Assembly (NCBI RefSeq): GCF_003402475.1
Contig: NZ_BFAB01000011.1
Span: 1 to 64,000 of the forward strand
Direction of reading: 5' to 3'
DNA from: Mycobacterium sp. MFM001
Lineage (GTDB): Bacteria > Actinomycetota > Actinomycetes > Mycobacteriales > Mycobacteriaceae
Length of the DNA: 64,000 nt
The notes under the pieces were generated by a model. The model saw only the letters and a program-made list of their open reading frames with translations, had not been told where the DNA came from and ran no database searches. Position 1 is the first letter of the stretch; the number at the start of each line of letters is the position of its first letter. Below are positions 24,461-34,996 of the stretch, one piece after another. A program made the position numbers and the translations under genes.

Positions 24461-25706
24461 GCCACCACAGTCGCACAGACGGGTTCCCAAGGTCCGCGAC
24501 CTCGCGCCGCTGATCCGATTCCGCAGGCCCCGCTTCGACCGCACCCAGCGCCGCCTCGACGCGGCGTTGACCATCGACGACCTGCGGCGCCTCGCCAAGC
24601 GGCGCACTCCCCGGGCGGCGTTCGACTACACCGACGGTGCCGCCGAGGAGGAGATCTCGCTGGGTCGTGCTCGGCAAGCCTTCCGCGACATCGAGTTTCA
24701 CCCGGCGATCCTGCGCGACGTGACGACGGTGCGAACCGGATGGGACGTATTGGGCGGACCGGTCGCCTGGCCGTTCGGCATTGCGCCGACCGGTTTTACC
24801 CGGCTGATGCACACGTCGGGTGAGATCGCCGGTGCTCGTGCCGCGGCGGCAGCCGGCATCCCGTTCTCGCTGTCGACGCTGGGTACCGCATCGATCGAAG
24901 ACGTCGTCGACGCTGTTCCGCAGGGCCGCAAATGGTTTCAGCTCTACATGTGGCGTGACCGGGACCGGTCGATGGCGTTGGTGCGCCGCGCAGCCGACGC
25001 CGGATTCGACACATTGCTGGTCACCGTCGACGTGCCGGTGGCCGGCGCCCGGCTGCGCGACACTCGCAACGGGATGTCGATTCCGCCGGCGTTGACGCTA
25101 CGGACCGTGCTCGACGCGCTGCCCCGTCCGCGCTGGTGGTTCGACCTGCTGACCACCGAGCCGCTGGCGTTCGCGTCGCTGGACCGTTGGTCCGGCACCG
25201 TCGGCGAATACCTGGACACCATGTTCGATCCGAGCGTGACCTTCGCGGACCTGGCGTGGATCAAGACGCAGTGGCCGGGCAGGCTCGTCGTCAAGGGAAT
25301 CCAGACGCTCGACGACGCCCGCGCCGTCGTCGACGTCGGCGCCGACGGCATCGTGTTGTCCAATCACGGTGGCCGCCAGCTTGATCGGGCGCCGGTGCCG
25401 TTTTATCTGCTGCCGGTCGTCGCCCGGGAACTCGGTACCGACACCGAGATTCTGCTGGACACGGGCATCATGTCGGGCGCGGACATCGTCGCCGCCGTCG
25501 CGCTGGGCGCGCGCTGCACGCTGATCGGGCGGGCCTACTTGTATGGGCTGATGGCCGGAGGCGAAGCCGGCGTGCGGCGCGCCGTCGAGATCCTGACCGG
25601 CCAGGTGGCCCGGACCATGCGGCTGCTCGGGGTCAGTTGCCTCGAGGAGCTCGCCCCCAAACACGTGACCCAGCTGCGGCGGCTGGTGCCGTTTTCGCCA
25701 GCTTGA
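24459..25706 (+). CDS. lldD2: L-lactate dehydrogenase, FMN-dependent (quinone) LldD2
   Basis: A 415-residue flavin-dependent alpha-hydroxy-acid dehydrogenase that oxidises L-lactate to pyruvate, feeding the respiratory chain. It is close to Mtb LldD2 (Rv1872c, 414 aa). FMN/substrate blocks are FGIAPTGFTRLMH, GKWFQLYMWRDR, VKGIQTLDDA (FMN-phosphate Lys), SNHGGRQLDR (catalytic His and Arg) and LLDTGIMSGADIVAAVALGA. ATG 24459 fits family length. Its start codon overlaps that of the divergent DUF1810 gene, so its promoter must lie within that gene's coding sequence. Confidence 0.95.
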   Translation: MPPQSHRRVPKVRDLAPLIRFRRPRFDRTQRRLDAALTIDDLRRLAKRRTPRAAFDYTDGAAEEEISLGRARQAFRDIEFHPAILRDVTTVRTGWDVLGGPVAWPFGIAPTGFTRLMHTSGEIAGARAAAAAGIPFSLSTLGTASIEDVVDAVPQGRKWFQLYMWRDRDRSMALVRRAADAGFDTLLVTVDVPVAGARLRDTRNGMSIPPALTLRTVLDALPRPRWWFDLLTTEPLAFASLDRWSGTVGEYLDTMFDPSVTFADLAWIKTQWPGRLVVKGIQTLDDARAVVDVGADGIVLSNHGGRQLDRAPVPFYLLPVVARELGTDTEILLDTGIMSGADIVAAVALGARCTLIGRAYLYGLMAGGEAGVRRAVEILTGQVARTMRLLGVSCLEELAPKHVTQLRRLVPFSPA

Positions 25707-25759
25707 CCGCCCTGGCGCGGTTACTCTTCCGTTTACGCAGGTCGATAGGAGGAGTTCCC

Positions 25760-25990
25760 ATGAGCTATCGCCGTGTTTTGTGGGTGCTCGCTGCTTTGGC
25801 GGTGACGCTTGTTGTCCCGGTCCCGGCTCATGCGGAGCCGCCGGCGCAGTGCTTGAGCAACACTCCGAAGGGCAAGCAGGTCTACATCCCCTGCGATCTG
25901 ATGAACGCCCGCGTCAACTACCCGCCAGGGCAGCGCTGTGTGGGGCCGCTCGACGACTATCCGCCCGATGTGCGCGAGTGGTGTGGCTAA
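25760..25990 (+). CDS. small secreted four-cysteine protein
   Basis: A 76-residue protein with a clear signal peptide (MSYRRVLWVLAALAVTLVVPVPAHA, cleavage after AHA). The mature part of about 51 residues has four cysteines (in AQCL, IPCD, QRCV and EWCG) likely forming two disulfides. AGGAGG lies about 8 bases upstream of the ATG. I do not recognise a family with known function. Its last 77 bp overlap the convergent gene at 25914-26672. Confidence 0.78.
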   Translation: MSYRRVLWVLAALAVTLVVPVPAHAEPPAQCLSNTPKGKQVYIPCDLMNARVNYPPGQRCVGPLDDYPPDVREWCG

Positions 25991-26672
25991 GGGAGGGTGA
26001 GCCGTCCAGTCCGGCCAGCTGGCGCCACGAGTCGATGGCGTGGCCGGTGACCTCGACGATGCGGCTCGCCATGCTGGTGCGCGCTGCCAACGCGTGGGCG
26101 CGCACGGCATAAGCGGTCACTTCCTCGACCGTTACCCGCAGGCGGGTATCCACGAGCGTGGTCGATTCGTAGGCGGCCCGCACGGCATAGAGTCCGGCGG
26201 CGTCGAGGGTCGGGGTCAGCGCACGGGCGGCGCGCTCAGCAGCGTCCCAGGCGGCCACGGGCGGCATGTTTCCCGACGCCGCGGCGCGGTGCAGCTCGGC
26301 AATGTCGAGGATCGCTTTGACCGCAGTGATTTTCGCGTACCGAAGCACACCCCAGGTCGGATTGGCCAGAAGTTCGGCCAGCCATGCGTGAACGACGGCG
26401 TCGGGGACATCGGCGGTTCCCACGGTCCGCCAGGCAAGGTCGAGGGCGAGCACGCTGTTTTCCGGTGACAAATAGCCGTCGGCGCCGGCCAGCACGTCGT
26501 TGCTCGATTGGACGAGCAGGCTCAGTGGACGGGCCGAGCACACCGGAAAGTCGGTGATCTGATCGTCGCCGGTGATGTAGGAAATCACGTTCATCGCGCA
26601 GCCTTTGCCCGAACCCGGCTGGTGCGATCCCTTGGCCAACCTCAGCGGGTGGGTGATGCGGTAGAGGTCCAT
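25914..26672 (-). CDS. conserved actinobacterial protein, unknown function
   Basis: A 252-residue soluble protein. The N-terminus has RLAKGSHQPGSGKGCAMNVISYITGD, a Gly/His/Cys-rich motif I recall from unassigned actinobacterial and phage-encoded proteins. The middle is a helical Ala-rich region (ITAVKAILDIAELHRAAASG... and three similar stretches). The last 25 residues, rich in Arg/His/Ser, look unconserved and are encoded over the small secreted gene on the other strand. AAGGAG precedes the ATG. It is divergent from the CGNR regulator across a palindrome and could be under its control. Confidence 0.68.
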   Translation of the reverse strand: MDLYRITHPLRLAKGSHQPGSGKGCAMNVISYITGDDQITDFPVCSARPLSLLVQSSNDVLAGADGYLSPENSVLALDLAWRTVGTADVPDAVVHAWLAELLANPTWGVLRYAKITAVKAILDIAELHRAAASGNMPPVAAWDAAERAARALTPTLDAAGLYAVRAAYESTTLVDTRLRVTVEEVTAYAVRAHALAARTSMASRIVEVTGHAIDSWRQLAGLDGSPSLSHTTRAHRADSRRAAPHSAALAGS

Positions 26673-26766
26673 ACGGGTTGGCTCCTTTCACCTTCCGTCA
26701 CTCGAGTACGGCGACTGGTTATTCAGTTAAGACGTGTGAAACGGTCGCCGGGTTCACGCCGTCCGG

Positions 26767-26795
26767 ATCTGTAACCGCCTTAGACAGTTACAGAT
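26767..26795. promoter_or_regulatory. 29-bp inverted repeat in divergent CGNR promoter region
   Basis: Arms ATCTGTAAC (26767-26775) and GTTACAGAT (26787-26795) are perfect 9-bp inverted repeats around an 11-bp spacer. They lie 36 bp before the GTG of the CGNR gene, in the 159-bp gap to the divergent gene, as expected for an autoregulated dimeric repressor. Confidence 0.6.
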
Positions 26796-26831
26796 TGCGC
26801 CCAACGATGAAACCTGTCAAGGTGGTTACTT

Positions 26832-27398
26832 GTGAAGTTCGTCTACCTGAGCGGGCGCCACTGCCTGGACTTCGTAGGCACCGTGAAGCGCCGCGATTCG
26901 GAGCGCGAAGAACTGTTGACGGACCCGAAACTGTTGTCGGACTGGGCCGTTCAAGCCGGGCTCGTGGACGCTGGCATCGGCGTCACCGACGAGGATCTCG
27001 CGACCGCCATCGCGTTGCGCGAAGCCATCCACCGGACTGTGATCGCCCGGATCGAGGGCCGGCGGCCCACGCTCGCCGACGTCACCCTGCTCAACGAGTG
27101 CGCATCCCGACCCCGGCTCACGCCGCGATTGCTCCGAACCGGGTCCGTTCGTCGCGACGGCGTCGCATCGCAGCTGCTCGCCACCCTGGCCGCGGACCTA
27201 CTCGACCTGCTCGCCGGACCCGATATCGACAACGTCAAGCGGTGTGCCCACCCCGGCTGCACCCGGCTGTATCTCGACTCGTCGCGAGCCAAGACCAGGC
27301 ATTGGTGCGGGATGAGCACCTGCGGCAACCGCGCCAAGGTGCAGGCTTTCCGCGCCCGACAGCGCAGCCGGGAACAAACCCCGTCCAACCAAGGTTGA
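26832..27398 (+). CDS. CGNR zinc-finger/ABATE-domain transcriptional regulator
   Basis: A 188-residue protein. The N-terminal ABATE domain starts with SGRHCLDFVGTV and is helical. The C-terminal CGNR zinc finger has four cysteines: C-x4-C (KRCAHPGCTRLYLD) and C-x4-C (HWCGMSTCGNRAKVQAFRARQR). These proteins are actinobacterial DNA-binding regulators with mostly unknown effectors. GTG 26832 is the start. A long palindrome lies just upstream. Its stop codon lies inside the HAIR-like box of lon. Confidence 0.85.
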   Translation: MKFVYLSGRHCLDFVGTVKRRDSEREELLTDPKLLSDWAVQAGLVDAGIGVTDEDLATAIALREAIHRTVIARIEGRRPTLADVTLLNECASRPRLTPRLLRTGSVRRDGVASQLLATLAADLLDLLAGPDIDNVKRCAHPGCTRLYLDSSRAKTRHWCGMSTCGNRAKVQAFRARQRSREQTPSNQG

Positions 27399-27414
27399 GT
27401 GCACAAGACTTAAC
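27394..27414 (+). promoter_or_regulatory. HAIR-like HspR operator upstream of lon
   Basis: GTTGAGT (27394-27400), 7 bp, then ACTTAAC (27408-27414). The HspR inverted repeat consensus is CTTGAGT-N7-ACTCAAG; arms match 6/7 and 5/7 with the exact spacing. It ends 12 bp before the lon ATG. HspR control of lon is known in Streptomyces. Confidence 0.65.
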
Positions 27415-27426
27415 TTTGGAGGATTG

Positions 27427-29739
<2,313 letters not shown>

Positions 29740-29750
29740 CGTTCGCCAGC

Positions 29751-30131
29751 GTGAGCACTGTGAAACAGCGCCTTGTTCATGGCGCGCAACGGCTCGTCGT
29801 CAACCCGGTCGGTCGGAAGATGCCAGTCACCATGCTGGAAACCATTGGCCGCAAGTCCGGCAAGCCGCGGCGCACCGCGGTCGGCGGGCGGGTGGTGGAC
29901 AACCAGTTCTGGATGGTCTCCGAGCACGGCGAGCGGTCCGACTACGTGCGCAACATCCAGGCCAATCCCGCGGTGCGGGTGCGGCTTCGCGGGCGGTGGC
30001 GCACCGGAACGGCCCATCTGCTGCCCGACGACGACGCGAAGGCGCGACTGCGCAGCCTGCCGGCGCTCAACAGCGCCGTGGTCCGTGCGGTGGGTAGCGA
30101 CCTGCTGACCATCCGGGTCGACCTGGACTGA
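29751..30131 (+). CDS. deazaflavin (F420)-dependent nitroreductase/quinone reductase family protein
   Basis: A 126-residue split-barrel protein of the Ddn-like family (LVVNPVGRKMPVTMLETIGRKSGKPRRTAVGGRVVDNQFWMVSEHG...YVRNIQANPAVRVRLRGRW). Members bind F420 and reduce quinones or nitro compounds at the membrane. The TIGRKSGKPRRT and NIQANPAV segments are the best signature. It starts with GTG 29751, 11 bp after lon. The substrate is unknown. Confidence 0.85.
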   Translation: MSTVKQRLVHGAQRLVVNPVGRKMPVTMLETIGRKSGKPRRTAVGGRVVDNQFWMVSEHGERSDYVRNIQANPAVRVRLRGRWRTGTAHLLPDDDAKARLRSLPALNSAVVRAVGSDLLTIRVDLD

Positions 30132-30172
30132 CCGCCGCGTCTCGCCGCCACGAAACGGGTACACCGTGCGAT

Positions 30173-30808
30173 ATGGACAAGCACGCCCAGGTGGTGCGAC
30201 GACTGCTGAAGGTCGCCGGCACCACGTACGCCGCCGAGGCGGGCGTCCGGGTCGCCGACAAACCGATGCCGCTTTTTCAGTTGCTGGTGTTGTGCATGCT
30301 GGCCAGCAAGCCGATCGACGCGTCGATCGCGATGTGCGCCGGCCGCGAGCTGTTCAAAGACGGTCTGCAAACGCCGAAAGCGGTGCTGGCGGCTAACCGG
30401 CGCACGATGATCGACGCGTTCGGCCGCGCCCACTACGTGCGCTACGACGAAAGTTCGGCCACCCGGCTCACCGACATGGCCCAGCGGGTCCGCGACGAAT
30501 ACTCCGGTGATTTGCGTGAATTGGCCCGGCGCAGTGACCACGACGTACGAGCGGCCACCGGGCAGCTCACGCGGTTCAACGGCATCGGTGCCACCGGCGC
30601 CGACATCTTCCTGCGGGAAGTGCAAGACGTATGGACTTGGGCGCGGCCGTATTTCGACAAGCGGGCCATCGGCGCGGCCAAAAAACTTGGCCTGCCCGCC
30701 GATCCGGGAAAACTGGGTTCGCTGGCGCCGCGAGCCAATGCACGCCTGGCCGCGGCATTGGTGCGGGCTTCGCTGGACGCCGACATACGGCGGCAGGTGA
30801 CCGGTTGA
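30173..30808 (+). CDS. HhH-GPD-like DNA repair glycosylase/endonuclease homologue
   Basis: A 211-residue helical protein resembling the endonuclease III/HhH-GPD fold. The helix-hairpin-helix-like segment is TRFNGIGATGADIFLREVQDVWTWARPYFD, with an Asp (in QDVW) at the usual catalytic spacing. No iron-sulfur cysteine cluster is present at the C-terminus. It is likely a DNA-base-damage enzyme or degenerate relative. It is followed 7 bp later by the DUF72 gene, so they may be co-transcribed. Confidence 0.65.
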   Translation: MDKHAQVVRRLLKVAGTTYAAEAGVRVADKPMPLFQLLVLCMLASKPIDASIAMCAGRELFKDGLQTPKAVLAANRRTMIDAFGRAHYVRYDESSATRLTDMAQRVRDEYSGDLRELARRSDHDVRAATGQLTRFNGIGATGADIFLREVQDVWTWARPYFDKRAIGAAKKLGLPADPGKLGSLAPRANARLAAALVRASLDADIRRQVTG

Positions 30809-30815
30809 GTCGCCG

Positions 30816-31541
30816 GTGACGGTGCGGATCGGCACCTCCGGATGGTCATACGACCACTGGGCTGACGTGCTCTACCCGCCGGGCCTGCCGTCGGCGCGGC
30901 GGTTGGCCCGCTACGTCGAGGTGTTCGACACCGTCGAGTTGAACGCGAGTTTCTATCGCTGGCCCAAGGATTCGACGTTCGCGGGGTGGCGTGAGCAGCT
31001 GCCGGACGGATTCGCGATGACGGTGAAGGCGCACCGCGGCCTGACCCACTATCGGCGGCTGTCCTCACCGGAGCCGTGGATCGAGCGGTTCGAACGCTGT
31101 TGGCAGACACTCGGTGACCGCCGCGGCGTACTGCTGGTTCAGCTGCATCCCGAGCAACGCCGCGACGACGAGCGGCTCGACTCCTTTCTGGCCGCCATGC
31201 CGGCGTCGATACGGGTGGCCGTCGAGCTGCGGCATCCGTCCTGGAACGACCCGGCCGTATACGCGCTGCTGGAGCGACGCAATGCCGCCTATGTGGTGAT
31301 GAGCGGCGCCGGACTGGCGTGTATCCCCCGCGCCACCACCGACTTTGTGTACATCCGGATGCACGGCCCGGATCCCGACTCCATGTACGCCGGCTCCTAC
31401 CCCGACGACGAGCTGCGCCGCTGGGCCGAGCGGATCACCGGATGGGACGGCGAAGGCCGCGACGTCTGGATGTACTTCAACAACGACCCGCACGGCCACG
31501 CCGTGCGCAATGCGCTTTTCCTCAAGGACCTTTTGCACTGA
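30816..31541 (+). CDS. DUF72 (YecE-like) protein
   Basis: A 241-residue TIM-barrel protein of the DUF72 family. Its signatures are the opening VRIGTSGWSYDHW, VELNASFYRWP, FAMTVKAHRGLTH, VAVELRHPSWN and the closing VWMYFNNDPHGHAVRNALFLKDLL. The biochemical function is unknown. It begins with GTG 30816, 7 bp after the HhH-GPD-like gene. The reductase gene starts 24 bp after its stop. Confidence 0.9.
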   Translation: MTVRIGTSGWSYDHWADVLYPPGLPSARRLARYVEVFDTVELNASFYRWPKDSTFAGWREQLPDGFAMTVKAHRGLTHYRRLSSPEPWIERFERCWQTLGDRRGVLLVQLHPEQRRDDERLDSFLAAMPASIRVAVELRHPSWNDPAVYALLERRNAAYVVMSGAGLACIPRATTDFVYIRMHGPDPDSMYAGSYPDDELRRWAERITGWDGEGRDVWMYFNNDPHGHAVRNALFLKDLLH

Positions 31542-31565
31542 GTCCAGCCGAGTAGGGTGGACACC

Positions 31566-32786
31566 ATGGCCAGCTCAACCACATTCGTCATCATCGGCGG
31601 CGGGCTTGCCGGCGCAAAAGCCGCAGAAGCCATGCGCGACAAGGACTTCGACGGGCACATCGTGCTGGTTGCCGAGGAGGAGCATCTGCCCTACGAGCGA
31701 CCGCCATTGTCCAAGGAGTTTCTGGCCGGCAAGAAATCGCTCACCGATTTCACCGTGCACGAGTCGGCCTGGTACACCGACCACGACATCGACCTGCGGC
31801 TGGGCGCGCGGGCGGTTGCCGTCGACGCGTCGGCGCACGGCGTCACGCTCGGCGACGACACCACCGTCACCTACGACAAACTCTTGCTGGCCACCGGGTC
31901 GCGGTCCCGGCATTTGCCGATACCCGGAGCCGACGCTGCCGGGGTTCACTACCTGCGGACGTTCGAAGATGCCTCGGCGCTGAATTCCATTCTGGCCGAA
32001 GGCTCTTCGCTGGCAGTAGTGGGCGCGGGGTGGATCGGTCTGGAAGTGGCCGCCAGCGCCCGCCAGCGCGGCGTAGACGTTACCGTCGTCGAGACCGCCA
32101 AACTGCCGCTGATGGCCGCGCTCGGTGAAGAGGTGGGCACCGTGTTCGCCGCTCTGCACCGCGACCACGGTGTCGACCTGCGGTTGCAGACCCAGGTCCA
32201 GGAGATCACCACCGCCGACGGAAAGGCAACCGGCCTCAAGCTGGGCGACGGGTCCACGGTCAGTGCCGATGCCGTGCTGGTGGCCGTCGGCGCCCAGCCC
32301 AACATCGAACTCGCCGAGCAAGCCGGGCTGTCGATCGGTGACGGCGGCGTGCTGGTCGACGCGTCGCTGCGCAGCAGCGACGCGGACATCTACGCGGTCG
32401 GTGACATCGCCGCCGCCGAGCATCCGTTGTACCGCACCCGTATTCGCACTGAGCACTGGGCCAATGCGCTCAAGCAGCCCGCGGTGGCGGTCGACGGAAT
32501 GCTCGGAAAGCCAGGCGAATACGCCGAACTGCCCTACTTCTTCACCGACCAGTACGACCTCGGCATGGAATACGTCGGATATGCACCCAGCTACCACCGG
32601 GTGGTATTTCGCGGCGACGTGGACGGCCGCGAGTTCGTCGCGTTCTGGCTGGACGCCGAAAACCGGGTGCTGGCCGGGATGAACGTCAACATCTGGGATG
32701 TGCTCGACGACATCAAAGCCCTGATCCGATCGCAGAATCCGGTCGACCCCGACCGGTTGGCCGACCCGCAGGCCCCGCTCAGTTGA
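31566..32786 (+). CDS. ferredoxin/rubredoxin-type FAD reductase (Rv1869c homologue)
   Basis: A 406-residue FAD and NAD(P)H-dependent reductase of the putidaredoxin/rubredoxin reductase type. FAD motif FVIIGGGLAGAKAAE lies near residue 8, the NAD motif VVGAGWIGLEVAAS is mid-protein, and the FAD-ribityl motif DADIYAVGDIAA follows. A C-terminal reductase domain ends the protein. It could supply electrons to P450s such as Cyp140 through a ferredoxin (inference). ATG 31566 is preferred to a GTG three codons upstream. Its 3' end overlaps the convergent gene by 8 bp. Confidence 0.9.
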   Translation: MASSTTFVIIGGGLAGAKAAEAMRDKDFDGHIVLVAEEEHLPYERPPLSKEFLAGKKSLTDFTVHESAWYTDHDIDLRLGARAVAVDASAHGVTLGDDTTVTYDKLLLATGSRSRHLPIPGADAAGVHYLRTFEDASALNSILAEGSSLAVVGAGWIGLEVAASARQRGVDVTVVETAKLPLMAALGEEVGTVFAALHRDHGVDLRLQTQVQEITTADGKATGLKLGDGSTVSADAVLVAVGAQPNIELAEQAGLSIGDGGVLVDASLRSSDADIYAVGDIAAAEHPLYRTRIRTEHWANALKQPAVAVDGMLGKPGEYAELPYFFTDQYDLGMEYVGYAPSYHRVVFRGDVDGREFVAFWLDAENRVLAGMNVNIWDVLDDIKALIRSQNPVDPDRLADPQAPLS

Positions 32787-34896
32787 CGTCGAGCGGCCGC
32801 CAGCTGCGGTCGATGACGGCGGGTAATTCAAGCGCCTGCAACCGTTCCCGCTCAGTGCGCCGTCGTTTGATCCGCAGCCGGGCATCGCCCGGCATGGTGA
32901 GCAGTTCGTCGCAGGTCAGGTAGTATACGTCGTCCACCGCATCGATGAGTTCTGCTGCCACCCGTCGAGACCCCAACTCCCGCAAGGCCATTCGTAATTC
33001 ATGGGTGTACCGCATGGTGGTGTCGCGCGCCAGCTCCCGGGACAGCCGGGCGTTGGCTGCCATCCGCTCCGGGAGCGTTTCCGCGAATACATCCGGCGGC
33101 GCCCCCCCACCAATCGGCGCCGCCGCCGCATGTGCGGTGGCAATGAGCAACCTGGCCGGATCATCACCGAACACGGGGTTTGCCAGTTCGGCTTCGCCGG
33201 GCCCCCGGTGGGAAATCCTGCTCATGACCGCCTTGATCTCGGCGGAAGCACTCAGGGAAAGCGCGCGCACGCTGTCGAGATCGCCTTTTGCCGCCAACGC
33301 ACGCACCCGCGGGTCGCGCCGCAGCACCGCCTCCAATGCAGCCGTTTCGGTCGCGACGCGTCGGCTGTCCAGCAGCGCCTCGACACCCGGTACCGGTGCG
33401 TGCGCGCCGGTGCGTTCCAGCGTTGCCGCGGTGACGCCGCTGTCGATCAGCCAGAGCGCGGTCAGGCTCCAGCCCTGGTGAATCCGGTCGCGCAGCAAGC
33501 GAATCCGGGCCTGCAGCGCGGCGTCGGACAACGAGGCAAGTTGTGCGGTGTCGAGGTGCTCGGCCGTCGCCGCGGCGCTGTAGGCCTGCGTCTCGGATTT
33601 CAGGTGGCGCAGCATCGCCAATGCCCGGGTCACGACGACGGCCTTGGCCGCCGATCCCAGCAGCCCACCGGCCAGCGGCGGACGGCCCAGCGGCAGCAGT
33701 TCGCCGACCGGTGCGTCGCCCACCGAGTGCTGCAGGACCGCGTTCTCGTCCCAGCCGGGTAGCTGGCCGGCGGCGATCACGCCGGCCGACACCCCGACGT
33801 AGGGCCGATGGCCGAACACCGCGATGGCGCGGCTGCCCCACTCGGCGGCCATCACGCCGCCCAGCGCCATCACCTGGCCCATCACCCGGTTAGCCAGCCG
33901 CAGGCCGGACAACTGGACGTCGAGCGTCATCGGGGTCAGCGGGCCTGGCAGCGCCTCGCCCAGCGTCGACGCGGCGAAGACCGGGAACCGGGGATCGATC
34001 CTGTCGTCGAATTCGCCTTCCAGCCCGTCCGGCGCCGCGCACTGCAACGGCGTTCCGTCGGGCGGGCCGGAGCGTGGCACCGGCTCATAGGGCAACGGCA
34101 GATGACCGGGAAGGTCGATGGCACCAGCGCCGTCGAGCTTGCGGCCGGACAGACCGCGCGCCGTGTCGACGAGCGCGTCGACCGCCGACCAGCCCGGCTC
34201 AAACTGCCAATCCTCTTGCATCACAGCAAGATCCATGTCCGGCGTCAGCTGCGTCCAGATGGGCAGCCGATGCGGGCGGGGCCGCTGGTCAGCCGCGCGC
34301 AGCAGGTGCCGCGCAACCACCACGTTGGTGGTGTCCGGGGTCGCGACGTTCACGACACCGGTGGTGGTGGCCGTGGCCGCGACCGCCAGGAAACGGACCA
34401 GGTCGTCGACGTGCAGGAGCCGCAGCGGCCGCAGCGACTCCTTGCCGCGCATCACGGTGGCCACCGTGCGGCACACCGCCCAGTCGAGCTGGCGGCCCAT
34501 GAGTGGCGCTACGCGCACGATCAAGCTCGGGGCCCAGCCGGTGGACACCAACTTCTCGGCCTGCTGATACAGCCCGGGCTCTCCGGCGGCGTGCGATACG
34601 AAGATCAGCCGGGCGCCGGCACGTGCGGCGGCGTGCGCGACGTGCACCAGACCGTTGATGCCCGCGGTGCCGGGCGCGGTGGGATCGACCGGGGCGAGAT
34701 GCACCACCACATGCGACTCATCGGCAAGTTGCTGCAGTACTGGGCCGCCGAGCCTCGCGCAAACAAAATCGACCTCAGAGTCCAGGTTGTGGTGCGGATG
34801 TCGCGCGATGCCACTGACCGAGTGTCCCGCGGCGATCAACTGCCGGGCCAGTGTGCGACCCATCATCCCGGTGACGCCGGTGACCAGGATCCGCAT
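32779..34896 (-). CDS. NAD(P)-binding epimerase-like two-domain protein (Rv1868 homologue)
   Basis: A 705-residue protein. The N-terminal 250 residues are an atypical SDR/NAD-dependent epimerase domain (MRILVTGVTGMMGRTLARQLIAAGHSVSGIAR, with a TGxxGxxG nucleotide motif). The remaining 450 residues are helical and of unknown function, with a charged C-terminus (RIKRRRTERERLQ). It matches Rv1868 in architecture, length and position. The mid region RFPVFAASTLGEALPGPLTPMTLD resembles the C-terminal part of PEP-utilising enzyme-like proteins. An alternative Met lies three codons upstream. Its reaction is unknown. Confidence 0.78.
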   Translation of the reverse strand: MRILVTGVTGMMGRTLARQLIAAGHSVSGIARHPHHNLDSEVDFVCARLGGPVLQQLADESHVVVHLAPVDPTAPGTAGINGLVHVAHAAARAGARLIFVSHAAGEPGLYQQAEKLVSTGWAPSLIVRVAPLMGRQLDWAVCRTVATVMRGKESLRPLRLLHVDDLVRFLAVAATATTTGVVNVATPDTTNVVVARHLLRAADQRPRPHRLPIWTQLTPDMDLAVMQEDWQFEPGWSAVDALVDTARGLSGRKLDGAGAIDLPGHLPLPYEPVPRSGPPDGTPLQCAAPDGLEGEFDDRIDPRFPVFAASTLGEALPGPLTPMTLDVQLSGLRLANRVMGQVMALGGVMAAEWGSRAIAVFGHRPYVGVSAGVIAAGQLPGWDENAVLQHSVGDAPVGELLPLGRPPLAGGLLGSAAKAVVVTRALAMLRHLKSETQAYSAAATAEHLDTAQLASLSDAALQARIRLLRDRIHQGWSLTALWLIDSGVTAATLERTGAHAPVPGVEALLDSRRVATETAALEAVLRRDPRVRALAAKGDLDSVRALSLSASAEIKAVMSRISHRGPGEAELANPVFGDDPARLLIATAHAAAAPIGGGAPPDVFAETLPERMAANARLSRELARDTTMRYTHELRMALRELGSRRVAAELIDAVDDVYYLTCDELLTMPGDARLRIKRRRTERERLQALELPAVIDRSWRPLDVN

Positions 34897-34996
34897 ACTG
34901 CTCACCTCCCCGGTGTCTACCCCGACAATAGACGCGCGAGGAGGGTTCCCAGGAAGCTTTTGACCCTAACGTCGATTTCGTGACCTACCTGTATAC

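Noticed and set aside
30173..30808. Calling this gene nth (endonuclease III)
   Set aside because: The iron-sulfur cysteines and several EndoIII motifs are missing; only a general HhH-GPD-like call is supported.
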